Origin: Macrocybe gigantea
Lineage: Eukaryota; Basidiomycota; Agaricomycetes; Agaricales; Callistosporiaceae
Assembly: GCA_011319805.1 (NCBI GenBank)
Contig: SJRY01000076.1
Span: 1 to 64,000 of the forward strand
DNA: 64,000 bases
Direction of reading: 5' to 3'
Shown here: positions 35,931-46,618 of the stretch, in pieces
How positions within the stretch are numbered: position 1 is the first letter of the stretch
Layout: the number at the start of each line of letters is the position of its first letter
Notes under the pieces: generated by a model
The model's database searches: none
Told to the model about the DNA's origin: nothing
Seen by the model: the letters and a program-made list of their open reading frames with translations, nothing else
Program-made: the position numbers and the translations under genes

Positions 35931-37325
35931 GGTTCTTGACTGGGCCTGCGAAAGAGACGATTATTAGACAACGTTTAAACCCATAGCGCACAGGTACTTG
36001 CCTCCCAGACGAGGAAGGACGCCGGGATCTGTTGTTTCGGGTACACGTTTCACGCTTTTCGTGGCGCGTAGCGTCGCTTCTGGTGCGAAAGGGTTGATGA
36101 CATTGGCTGCATTTGAAACGCTTGAGATTCAGATGCGCATCAACGTGACCTAAGGGCAGAAAATTGAGCTCCTAGGGGTGAATTGTGCAGCACGGGAAAC
36201 AGTACAAACTCTGGAGATTGTCGCGTGAGGTAAACGCCTGCTCACACATATGACACTGGTGAGCAGCTGGCTTCTTCCTCCGGCTATGGGATGCATCAAT
36301 AATGGCCTGAGATGCAACGCGTTCTCTGAAAGGAGGGCTCTGCGGCGACGCAGGAGAGCCTAAATTGAGATTTGCCATTTCCTCCCATTCAGATCTGGGT
36401 TGAATAGAGTTGGGCTGGGAAGGCAGAAGAGAAGGCAGGTCAACAGGCTCGTTCAGGGGCAACCTATGTGTATAAGGATGCGATCTGACACCAGACGCAG
36501 ACCGCGACCTGCGGTGAAGGTGCGGTCCACGACTCGATGATGCGTCATCGCTGCCATGAGAATGGCTGTGTCGACGCATAAGGGACGCCCCCATGTGTTC
36601 ACAGTCAGTTGCGCTCAAATAGGGAGATGACAGAGCGGAATCCACGACGGACTCATTGGACGGCAACCATGGGCTTAGGGTTCGGGAGGAGGACGATAAA
36701 GATGGTGATAACGATGCAGTAGAAGACGGAGTGAGGGGATGTTGTATGAAGTTAGTGTCGACGTGTAACTTGTCTGCTTCCGAGGCGTAGCCTAGTTGGC
36801 CCTCGAATAGAGTCGACACAAAGGGTAGATCATTGAAGTTGTCGGCGGCACCGGCGGGAGTGACTTCGATACGAGGAGAAAGTGTCGGATTCCAATCCTG
36901 GTGGTTCAAGAAATCCTGAAATCCTCCGAGTTGCAAGTTGGAAATTACAGGGCTCTGGTGTTCAATCGTTATGGTGGGGGTATCATCGTTCGTCAATGCT
37001 TGGGATGAGGCCGACAGGCCGAACCCTTCAAAAGAAGGGTAATCAGCAGGAAACATATCGCCTGGAAGAGCTGGCTCGTATGCTACGCATAATCTACGTC
37101 AGCATACGAGGAAGAGGCAGCCGCTAGCAACGTACGGCTTGAGCTGTCGAAAGGCGATGGTGACTGGTCGGCAGGCCAGCAGGGAGATTCTGGAGTCAAA
37201 GGAACACTGGGAAGTAATGAAAAGACGTCACATGCGCAGGATCCCTGGACGTACTCAACATGGAGCAAATCTGGAGCGATAGTCAAAGGAGGGATTCGAG
37301 TCTGTCTGACTCTGTGGTCGTCCAT
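35931..37325 (-). CDS. Zinc-finger transcription factor 2 (split C2H2 fingers)
   Basis: Same plan as the gene at 32409-33890. Start MDDHRVRQTRIPPLTIAPDL. A first intron (gtacgt...gcgtag) joins FDSSSP to YEPALPGDMFPADYPSF. A Ser-rich acidic region with LSPSLSSSSRTLSPWLPSNE follows. Finger 1, QCHMCEQAFTSRDNLQ, is cut by an intron (gtttgt...cccttag) and continues SHVDAHLNLKR. Finger 2 is FKCSQCHQPFRTRSDATRHE with KRETC. The C-terminal end is uncertain. A GC donor at 36001 gives a short tail SSSGRPSQEPAI ending at 35931, while a GT donor 4 bases further on would give a longer tail. I prefer the short form. Confidence 0.75.
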
Positions 37326-38376
37326 AGGATAAGATGCGCAGAATAAGCTGGGGCGAGTCTGCGACTATATAATATGTAAGGATGGCACAGCCTCGACCAT
37401 GAGCATTCAGAATATGACCCATCAATGGCATTGTAAGCGCGCGCTAAACCATGCCAATACTTGTGGAATCCACGTTGTTTTTCCCGCAGATATTAAATAA
37501 TGCCCAGTGATCGAATAACTCAGCGTAAAGGAAGGAACGAAGTATGGGCACGACGCGAGTACCATCGTTGATGGTCATTAACGATGATCTCGACAGGTGC
37601 TGGATTGCTCAACCAACAGGTAGCTGACTAAGCAACCTGTCATGTTGTGAGAAAAGGCCGCGAAAAATAGGCTGTCTCTCTGTCGCAGAGACTTTATTTC
37701 ATCCACCGCTCATTCAGGAGGTCTGGCAACCAATGGAAGATTTTGAAAGAATCCGTATGCGTCCTACAGTGTGATGCCATTCTCGTCTTCTAACTGTATG
37801 CTGTGAACCTTGGGGAAAAGGACCTGTTGCTCTGAACATGTTTCGATTCAATGAATGACCCAAGATGGGCTTTCATTCCATGAAATCAACCAGTAGAATA
37901 AAGACCAGTCCGAATACTATACCACGGCGACTGGACACAGAAAAACGTGCTGTACGAATCCTGACAGGCTGACATTTGACAGTTGCATTCTTCCCGTGAC
38001 TATTCTACAGCTTTCGGAGCATTCGACATTCACGCGAACATACCAAGTGGTCTTTCCTTCTTTGTAAGGACTCGAGTAGGTCATGCATCCTCTCGAACGA
38101 GCGGCAACTTTGCTCACTCTAATTATACAATGTCCTGCAGTGACGAAGCTCCCTTTGGGCTGTTGTCACATATGTCGCTCATTTCACTCTATCATTGAAC
38201 AGTGTACATACTATGCTGTGGTCTATTGATGAAGTCGACAGGCTTGGCACTCAGTTTTTTTCGTCTTTACCTTCGGGATCGAAACTACATCCGCATCCGA
38301 GTTTTGCACCATGCCAATCCTCAGGTATTGGGCGTCCCGCTCTTGTTATTTTTACAGCATTCGACAAAAAACGATG
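37326..38376. other. Intergenic between zinc-finger genes 2 and 3
   Basis: About 1.05 kb. Short open frames are not recognisable. Upstream region of gene 2 and 3' region of gene 3 expected. Confidence 0.3.
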
Positions 38377-39617
38377 TTACATGCAGTGGGTGGAGATGCT
38401 CAGGGGCGGATAGGGTAGTCTGCCCGTTCCCCCCCGTTGTCGGCGACGAGGGCAATGAGGTCCCTCCTTCATTCCGAAATTCTCCTTTGCCATTCTCTCC
38501 GCGAGTTCCTTGCACTTCTTTCCTCCCTCGTGGCGTTTACGAGCATCGGGCCTCGCAAGTATCATTGGACACTTACTGCACCAGCGACGCCGCGACTCTC
38601 TCAATTCCCCTCTGATTTCCTTGTCCGCGTATATGGTGTGGACAGACGTTACGTGCCGCCTTGCATCGGCGCTTCTTGTAAACCGTGCTTTGCACAAAGG
38701 GCACCGTTTACTGCCCCTCGGAAAGGTTTGGAGGAGGATTTTCCCCATCTGACTTGTCACATGCTCAACACTTCCGCGCCTTCCTTTTGCAAAGTGATGT
38801 GCGGTATTACGTTGTCCTCGACTTTTGGAGCATTGTTTATGGACCTTTTTGGCGAACCCATGTTCCGCTGCGCAAGACGCAGCGACGGATATGTCCTGCT
38901 TAAGTGCAATGAGGGATAGAGTCCGTCAGTCTGGCGACGATCGACCTTCAGGCGATGTCGTTTTACCCTTACCCCAGGGCCCAGGCACCCTGCGTTTTCA
39001 GTTTCCGCATCAAACCCGCTCTGATCATTCACTGTCAAATAATCCGAAACAGGCTGGAACCCGGACTCTTCATGCTCTTGCAGATATTCCTGCGTGATTG
39101 CGGGGTTATAAATCTGCTGTGGTTCAGGTCAGTTTGGGATGAGGAAGCGGATGATATCCGCCTTATCTTCTGACGGATCCAAATACCTCGTCAACAGCAT
39201 GTCTGAACTCAAACGCCATCGCTATGTCGTTTGTTTCCACAGGGTAGTATGGGGTTAGCATTGTATTGTTTGTATCCGAGTCAGCCGTCCCAAAGTCTTG
39301 GACTGCCGATTGGTCAACAACACCGTCAGTGCTGTATGGAATCTCTGATATAGCTGAACACTCGATTGAATGGTTTTCCAACGAGTCTCTGGTGTGACTA
39401 TCCTCTTGATGTTGCCACATGAATTCGGTTCTGAGACGGGATCGCGTCAACAGCATCGCACCGCAACATGATGCACCACCGAGATAAGCATGAATAACGA
39501 CAAAACGTCAGAGATACAATTTACGCACGAAAGTAGATCGCTGTTCGACATATCGCCAGAAAAATAGTCGAAGCAACTGAAGGTCGGTTCTTGGGGGCGA
39601 ATCTGGAGGGGCCACAT
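38377..39617 (-). CDS. Zinc-finger transcription factor 3 (C-terminal C2H2-type fingers)
   Basis: Model built from four exons. Start at 39617 MWPLQIRPQEPTFSCFDYF, intron gtgcgt...ctcag, then TEFMWQHQEDSHTRDSLE and SAVQDFGTADSDTNNTML. An intron after EVFGS joins QIYNPAITQEYLQEHEES. An intron gtaagg...ttaag leads to QDISVAASCAAEHGFAKK. The fingers are RCPLCKARFTRSADARRHVT with SVH, and WCSKCPMILARPDARKRHEG with GKKC. Basic patches flank the fingers. General layout (acidic N-half, two C-terminal fingers, last one ending in Cys) resembles the two neighbours, but finger 1 is not split by an intron here. The exact C-terminus beyond the second finger is unsure. Confidence 0.68.
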
Positions 39618-41466
39618 CTCGCTCGTAGGCTCAGTGAAGTTGAGGGAAGCTTTTGGCAGGGTTTATATACGCCTTGGAAGGAGAAATACTAACGTAAATC
39701 CCTGGTCAGTCCTCACAGAAGTTTTGTTGTAGCGTGAATTGTGAAGTTCGAAAACATACCTCGTGAGCGAAGCAATTTCTTTTTTGCTTTAATAGTACTA
39801 AATTGAAGCCACAGATCAGCTGGATTAGAGTGGCTTTTCTGCTAGAACAATCAGCAAGCCATTGATCCATCACCGTCCTTTCAAAAAAAAAAAAAAAAGA
39901 ACACCATGCGGGAGATACATGCGACCGCAGAGGCGTTGCAATCCCAGACAATTCTGCTAGACGATAGAATCTAACCAAAACGAAAAGTATCTATAATATG
40001 GCTGGCATCAAGGCAAACTCTGAAGGTGTGTCGACTCACCGTTTTATTCTCCATGCCGAGATGAAGGCGAACTTCAAGAGCAGCGAATCACTGACGAAAT
40101 GTCGTTCGCGTCGCAAAAAAAAGGGACTCGGCCCGTCACATCCGACTCCCGCGAACATGCGGTTGATGATGAAACAAACGATAAGTAGTAACTCGTTATC
40201 GCATTGGCGCCATGTGTGGCCGACCTTGACAAAACGAGGCATAGGGGTTCATACAGGTGATTGAACCTCGCAGCAGCGTTGTCGATTTTGCTCACGGGGC
40301 ATCGCGGAAAATTTTTCAAAATGTTCCTGAGCGTTAGCTTTCTCCTCGTGTTGAAAAGGAATGTGTGAGGAAAGGAATGACCATAGCGCAGAACTACCCA
40401 AGTCTCGTACGGTAGACTGACCTCTCAGATGCTGCTCAATGGAAAAGATCGGCATACTCTCTGTTCACAGTTGGCATCGCTAAAACCCACCTATCCCACC
40501 TATCGACCACCCTTGTTTTTCATCGGGCATGGCCTCAGAGACAATTTTCTGGAGGCGTAGATCAAAATGGGGTTAGGGTGGTACGTCATGCATCGTGTTC
40601 CATCAGTGAAGCTTTGGGATTGAATTAATTCTGCAAAATGGAAGCGGCGGTGGGCGCTCTGGAATACAATTGTGGGGCAAACGCGGAATAAAGGGTTAAA
40701 TATTAAATTTTCAAAAGTGGGCACTCGAAGGACGCGTAGAACAAATAACCGACTTGTCAGAAAAGAAATCCTTCTTGAACATTTGTTTACTCTGACAGAG
40801 TTACACCCAATCACCCCGTACCCGCTCCCGCCCGCTACGTCCTAGGCCGCTTGATCCACTTCCGTTCGATGGACTACGCCTACCGATGCTAGTCCGGGTG
40901 TTTGAACATCCTCAGACTCGGTATGTCGGCTTTCATGCCACTGTGGAGAACCCTACTGCTTCAATGTCATGAAAGTAGCGGTCACCGGCCGGCCGAACTC
41001 CAACTAGACTCGCCCAGGAAAGGACACAGTCAAGTAAAGCTGCTGATGACACTGGCTTCGATTTCAAGAACACTCGTTTGCTCTGTCTGTCTTTGATTTT
41101 TTTTTTTTTTTTCAGTTTCTTCGGTCGTTGAGAGAAATACGGTGAACAGGGATCTGGGAACAAGTTTTGGTGCTATCCAAATGCAAGGAATTGGTCGGCG
41201 GTTCGGTGACTTTCAAGCTAACCTTTCCTCTCAATTAGACTCTTATAATTTAGAAAGTCCTTAGACGTAGCCGCGTTTCATAATTTTACTGTAGGAGGGT
41301 AGAGTTGGCGGCGATTCGATTTACACAAAGTCCGAAGGTAAACTTGTTCAACTAACTTTTCGAACCTTTACACCAAGATACCCTCATTCCGTCTTCGATA
41401 CTAGTCCGCCCAATCCTTCTAGACAATCTCTTAACTCACTTTCGTTTTATTCGACCACATCCGCCT
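39618..41466. other. Gene-poor stretch with poly-A/T tracts
   Basis: About 1.85 kb without a supported gene. It holds an A16 tract near 39883-39898 and a long T tract near 41093-41112. An open frame at 39998-40264 (plus) is basic and unrecognised. Promoter of the secreted protein gene at its right end is expected. Confidence 0.35.
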
Positions 41467-42736
41467 ATGTTGCTTAAATATCTCTGTGTCCTGGCACTCG
41501 GCGTGTCAGCCGTCTTCGCATCCGCTACACCTTCGAGGACCACCAGAGATGTGTTGCAACTCAACCCACCCGCGTCTTCCGTGAACACTGCTCTCGTAGA
41601 CCTGAATCTGAAGAACATTGTAGGTGATGCCATGACCAACGCCGAACGACTGCGCAAAAGACTCCCACCGAGACCACCACGTAAAAGGACTCGTTCAAGT
41701 TGAGTCGATAATCTCGTGAATTGCGCGTTCCTCTGACTCCTGACTCCATTCTGAAGGAATCGCCCGCGCCGTTCCATCCGGCACGCCTGCTCTGTGAGCT
41801 GATTGTCCACAGTTCCTCATCTGGCTCGTGCATATCTGATCTAACCGCGTTCCTGGAAATGCAGCCAAGGCTATCTCTTGGTCAGGGACGAGAACGGAAA
41901 CGATATTGGCTTTGTCGGCAGCACATTCAACATCTTCGGCGAATACGGCGTCACTCAAGATCCCAACCAGCGCCTGCTGGTCGCCATTAACGTCGGAAGT
42001 AGCGGTCCTCTGAGCATTTTGACCAAAGTATATATTTAAACAACTTTCGACATCCATGCCCATTTCAAAACCCATTTTCAAATCCAGAATGGACCGAACC
42101 GTAATTTCCCTTACTTTGGAGGCATCAAAGGTTTCTCCTCGACCTCTGCCAACCTCAACACGGGCTCGTACAAGTTGAGTATCGTCGCTCCGACGCGTTG
42201 GACGCGTCAGCCGTTTAGGAACATCTCCAAAATCGCTGATTCGTCTGTGTTTGTAGCTATGCATACTTCGGCGGCACGACGCGGACGGAGCCTGACGCGC
42301 CGCCAGCAAGTGGACCAAACTCGTTCTCCGCTGCAACAGGCATCGCGGAAGAGTTTGAAAGCACTATCGTTAGTTTCCCGTCTCTCCTTCCTCATCATAC
42401 GCCGCTGACATTTCTCCAATTGGAAACTTTCGGACTCTTTAGTTCCAGGTCGATCCTGCGACGTATGGCGTCAGAGCTCAATGGGTCAACACCGACTCGA
42501 GCAAGCCTGCCACCTTTATCGGGTTTATTGAAGGTATGTTTATTTGCGGGAACTCACCATGGCCGATGCTACATTGATGCCCCTCCACAAGGCGTCCTGG
42601 TGCTGGTCGGTGATAAGAACACATTCTCAGCCACCTTCGGAGCCACGCAGTGGATTGTGAGTGACATATTTTCGCTTTCTATGTGATTCTATGAACGTGT
42701 TTTTCTATCCAGACGATCACCTTCGTTCCAGCCTGA
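41467..42736 (+). CDS. Secreted fungal protein with signal peptide (unknown function)
   Basis: N-terminal signal peptide MLLKYLCVLALGVSAVFASA. A basic pro-like stretch follows (LRKRLPPRPPRKRTRS), possibly a Kex2 processing region. The mature part reads GYLLVRDENGNDIGFVG, FGEYGVTQDPNQRLLVAINV, NGPNRNFPYFGGIKGFSS, YNYAYFGGTTRTEPD, FSAATGIAEEFESTI, WVNTDSSKPATFIGF, VLVLVGDKNTFSATFG and the end QWITITFVPA. Similar secreted beta-rich proteins are common in Agaricomycetes; the function is not known to me. Introns after ILTK, SYN, STI, FIEG and QWI are canonical. The join between exon 1 (ending about 41699) and the exon carrying SGSCISDLTAFLEMQ (about 41812) and then GYLLV does not keep frame. One or two indels or a missed exon are likely there. 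Confidence 0.72.
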
Positions 42737-43024
42737 GATTGCTACATTGAGAAGTTCCAGTGATCGCAGCTCGTTTCCATTTTCTTGTTGGATGTGCACA
42801 CATTTTCTATTTCTTGCAAAGACATTGCCGCTCTTTTTAATTCTTCATTAAACGTACATTGAGTTTGTAGACCTGGTGCAATGAGACTGCGTGGTTTATT
42901 GTGGTACGAAACCTTGGAGTGAACAAGAATGCTGCGGCTGGTGGGGTATTACATGCACAAAACGTAGGTATATGCGTCTCGGCGAAGCGGACGTCAAAAA
43001 CCGCATTTGGGGCCCGGAGAGCCA

Positions 43025-44401
43025 TCAGAGGCAGAAGTGCTTGGCATTAGATCCGTCCGACATCTCTCGTCGGGGAGACTCGAGAACGCGCAGCTCAAAT
43101 TTCTTTGGGTGGAGAGGCCTTCCTTGCCTGGTGGCACGCTTGATCGTGGGCCAGTCCAGAACCTCCAAGGATTGCGACTCTGGAGGACCAGTTTGGCAAT
43201 GGATTCCCAGTCCAAGGTGCTCCAGCGAAGGGAGGGCGCGGACCTTGTCGAGCATGAGGTTCAGCATGCTCCCAAGGATGGCTGATGTGGTGTCTGTGTC
43301 CGCGGGGACAAGCATTATGCCATCGACGCGAAGCGAGGTAAGTTCCGATTGGTGTGTGAGGTTTATTGCGTTAAGAAGCTCGCCTGGTCAGAACATCAAA
43401 TACGTGAGCCAAGCTACGAAGGCCGAAGACTTTAGGACAAAATGACCTGCAGAAATCGCATCCGATGGCTGACAGGAGAGTCGGAGGGTCAGACGTAGGA
43501 GCGAACCTCCGAGCTTGCGCAGAGCAGCGTTGAGATATCCCACCTCAGCCATACCTAACCTCTGAAGAACGAGTGTGTCTATGCGGGGCGTGATGGTAGA
43601 TCCGGCCAACGAGCTGAGGAACACCGCCGCTTCCTCATGCACGCCGAGCTCCAGCGAGGTGACACCTAAAGGCAACTGCAGCCCTGCAGCGCCCGCCACG
43701 TTGTATTCGAGGTACTTTGCGAACCGCACATGCGCCTCGACGCGCTGCAAGTTCGGGAACGCGCCTAGCACGCGCATGACATCGCGCAAGTCGTGGAAAG
43801 CGATATTCTCGAGGGCGAGGTCCTCGATCTTGCTTGTGGGCGCACTGCTAGTGCTCCGGGAGAGCTTGGCGAGGTGGCGCAGCGCCTTGATCCGATAGCA
43901 CGGCGAGAGCGCGGTCCAGTCCGCGTTGGCGAGCTTGAGCGAGGTCAGGCAGGGGAAGCGCGAACTCGGAATGTCCGAGGCAACGATTAGGCACTGCAGG
44001 AATCGCGCGGCCGACGTAGCGTCGTCCTCGTGGCTGGCCATAGCCGCTCTACGGCCATCATGGTCATGCAATGTTCCCGAAAGCGAACGCGCTGGAGGTG
44101 AAAGGGGATCGAGCGGCGCGGACTCGGATGCATCAAGCTCCAGCCGACGAACGTGCGATGCAAATGTGCAGAGGGAGGAACGAGCTAGATCCGAAAAGCG
44201 TGCAGCGCGACGAGACGAGAGCCGGGCGGTCGAGAAGAGGTGGTGTCGGCTGCAGGGCAGCCAGTCCGCACATACGAGGGCGCAGGCACCGAGGGCCTGA
44301 GTGTCGGCATGCAGGCGGTCGACAACAGCATCGATGATCTCTGGCGGAAACGGCGATTGCGACCACATAGTGCTTGGCGAGAGTTTTTCGACTCGTTTCA
44401 A
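43025..44401 (-). CDS. F-box protein
   Basis: N-terminal F-box: FPPEIIDAVVDRLHADTQAL, then GACALVCADWLPCSRHHLF. Such proteins are substrate receptors of SCF ubiquitin ligases, binding Skp1 through the F-box. The start may be 44401 (MKRVEKLSPSTMW) or the internal ATG at MWSQSPFPPE. The rest shows irregular leucine-rich helices (SSRFPCLTSLKLANADW, KIEDLALENIAFHDLRD, GVTSLELGVHEEAAVF, RIDTLVLQRLGMAEVGYL). One intron (gtcattttg...gaccag) joins DAISAG to ELLNAINLTHQSELTSL. The protein ends HFCL at 43025. The target is unknown. Large F-box families of this type are common in basidiomycetes. Confidence 0.85.
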
Positions 44402-45854
44402 TAGGAATGTGGCATATGAGGTCGCTGGAGCAGCATGTTGAACTTGATATACTTCCGCGGTTCCTGGAATGGCGCTGCTCTGTCATTTGACGCTGAGAAG
44501 TTGGAGCCGTTACTTACATACTGGCTGTCAATGGATCTCTGCCAAGCCCTTGTGACTGCAGTTTCTGGGCAGCTTGAGGTCATTCCCTTGGTTGCTGGAA
44601 TGTGGTTGGATATGAAACAGCGCTATTAAACGCGGGGAAGAGCGATCAAACTCCACAAAACCACGACCATCTGAGATGACGAGCATGGCCATGAGAGACG
44701 AAGCAACTGGCACTGGGAAACATGAGCGACAACGGACTCGAAAGAGGCAAGCAGAGCTCGCACCTGACCTGCATCTGTTTCTTCTGCTTGGATGCTCAGA
44801 ATCTTCCAATCAAATCCGCAAGTATAGCCAGGTAAGATGGGGGCAGTGTGATGATTTCAAGTGCATCACCATCCCATCTTCTGTTGGGTCTTATGGAAGA
44901 GTCGTTCATCTGATGATTCTAACGAAACGTTCAGGGCCCGTCTGTTACATTCTTCGAGGCTCGTGATCGTATAGGTCTAGCTCGAGCACCGGCACCTCTC
45001 CTAGCGGAACCTAATTCGGCTGCGAATGTCTGTATCGATCAAGTGACAGGAGGCACCGCGGACTGTAGCCTCCTTTGTAGCGCCGGAAATGAATGAAAAC
45101 CCGCCACAGGCATAGCAATACTTAAGGAATGATGCTGCTAATCGGATGCCTTCCAGCCCTCTCCCCTCCTTCGCTCCCGTAGCGTCTACACGCTCCGTTC
45201 TTTCTACCGAAAGTGCCGCCTGCAAGGTTTTGAGAACCAGATATCTGAAAGCATCGTCGCTATTCCCATGCCGTCTTTTCCTCGAAGATTGACCTTTTCG
45301 TCGCCTAAATCGAAAAGCGACGCACACGCTCGCTCGGGTGACTTGGCGTCGCCGCCATCGAGTCCGAGTAGTCCCACAATGGACGCACAGGCGCTCGGGA
45401 CAATGACGTCCCGCAGCCCACCCGACAGCCACCCAAACAGGCGTCGCGTGCCCAACGTTGTTGTGGTTTTACCTGTTGCACCAGGAGTCAGTCATCAATT
45501 GGCTTTCGGTTTGCTTGTAGTCGGCTGATTTGAACTCTAGTACTGTTTCTGAGCGAACCGCTCCAGACAGCAGACGTTTGACTGAAAGAAAGGGGGTCCC
45601 TCGGTCCCTTCTTTCATATGCCTTTTGTTCTTTGTTCCAACTTGCCCCTTCTTTCACACTCTTTTATCCGGTTTCCTTCGCATATGACTGTCTTTCTTTT
45701 TTCATACACGCCGTACATAGATTTTTTCCCCTTCATTTCGTTCTCTTCAGTTTCACTCGGAATGACGTCAACAATTTGATTTTGCGAATGTCTTAAAGGA
45801 GAGCGCCTTTATGGTTTCAGGAACATTTATCTTGTTTCGGGACCTCGACCAGAA
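44402..45854. other. Intergenic region with a possible small coding exon
   Basis: About 1.45 kb upstream of the F-box gene. A plus-strand frame from 45268 starts MPSFPRRLTFSSPKSKSDAH and is Ser/Pro-rich with a composition like real N-terminal exons, but I could not find a convincing downstream exon. It is left uncalled. The stretch from 45530 on is T-rich. Confidence 0.25.
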
Positions 45855-46238
45855 ATGACCGCCCTTTGTGGCGACTGTTTCCTGCGTTGCCTCTATCTCA
45901 TCGGCAGGATTGCCGCGTATGGCCAGCGCTTCATCTACAAAACGACGTCTCTACGCAAGTCTGTCAGCAGGAGCAGTAAGAGTGCTGCCAGCGCCGGCAC
46001 CAGATATAAGGACTCCGAGCAAGGGCACGTCTCTGATCCATCCGCAGAGAAGAAAGAGAAGCAGGCAGACATTGCGGAAGCAGGGCGGAAAGCGGAGGAG
46101 TCGCCGAATCAAGGTCTAGACGCTGCACCTTCGAATCCGAAAGGAGCGCCAGAAGAAAGACAGTCGGGGAAGCAGCCAGAGAATGTGGGACATGTGCAAC
46201 ACTGTGAAAAGCAGGAAGACAAGCAAGGGGAATCGTAG
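45855..46238 (+). CDS. Possible small protein, unknown
   Basis: A 127-residue open frame with a plausible start context. The N-terminus is amphipathic and Cys/Tyr-containing (MTALCGDCFLRCLYLIGRIA), followed by a basic patch. A highly charged, Lys/Glu/Gln-rich, low-complexity tail (EKKEKQADIAEAGRKAEESP) follows. No family is recognised and there is no intron. It may be a real membrane-anchored small protein or a chance frame. A T-rich tract just upstream is consistent with a fungal promoter. Confidence 0.3.
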   Translation: MTALCGDCFLRCLYLIGRIAAYGQRFIYKTTSLRKSVSRSSKSAASAGTRYKDSEQGHVSDPSAEKKEKQADIAEAGRKAEESPNQGLDAAPSNPKGAPEERQSGKQPENVGHVQHCEKQEDKQGES

Positions 46239-46507
46239 TCGACAGATTTCCAGAGCAGATTCTTCGGCAGCATTACATGGCATGTCATGCATCGCATTAG
46301 CATAGCGCGTCTGTCTCGAACACGACGGTATCAGTGACACGCTCGCAGGAGACTATCAGATGTGGAGGACGGTCGAGCCGATCGTCTTCGTTATACACAC
46401 CAATCCTTCCTTTTCGTTTAATGGTCCATTGCTTCGGCTCTGATCTCAATTAACCTTATCCTGAGCCAGTGGAGTAAGCAACCGAGGCAGAAAAAGAAGA
46501 CATCCAA

Positions 46508-46580
46508 TACCGACGACGGGACTCGAACCCACAACCTTCGCCTTAGGAAAGCGACGCGCTAACCATTGCGCCACGACGGC
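46508..46580 (-). tRNA. tRNA-Arg(CCU)
   Basis: Cloverleaf of 73 nt without intron. Acceptor 5' GCCGTCG, T8-G9, D-stem GCGC/GCGC with loop AATGGTTA. Anticodon stem TCGCT/GGCGA with loop TTCCTAA, so anticodon CCT and codon AGG. T-arm core GGGTTCGAGTCCC, then CGTCGGT and discriminator A. The acceptor stem contains one U-U mismatch (position 5-68) and a terminal G-U. It lies only 38 bp before, and antisense to, the start of the DUF1295 gene. Confidence 0.9.
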
Positions 46581-46618
46581 TCATCTCAGCGAGCGGAGAT
46601 ATTTCTAAATATGGTAAT

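Noticed and set aside
44133..44486. Cys/Pro-rich minus-strand frame overlapping the F-box gene start
   Set aside because: Alternative frame of the F-box exon; the F-box reading frame is clearly the coding one.
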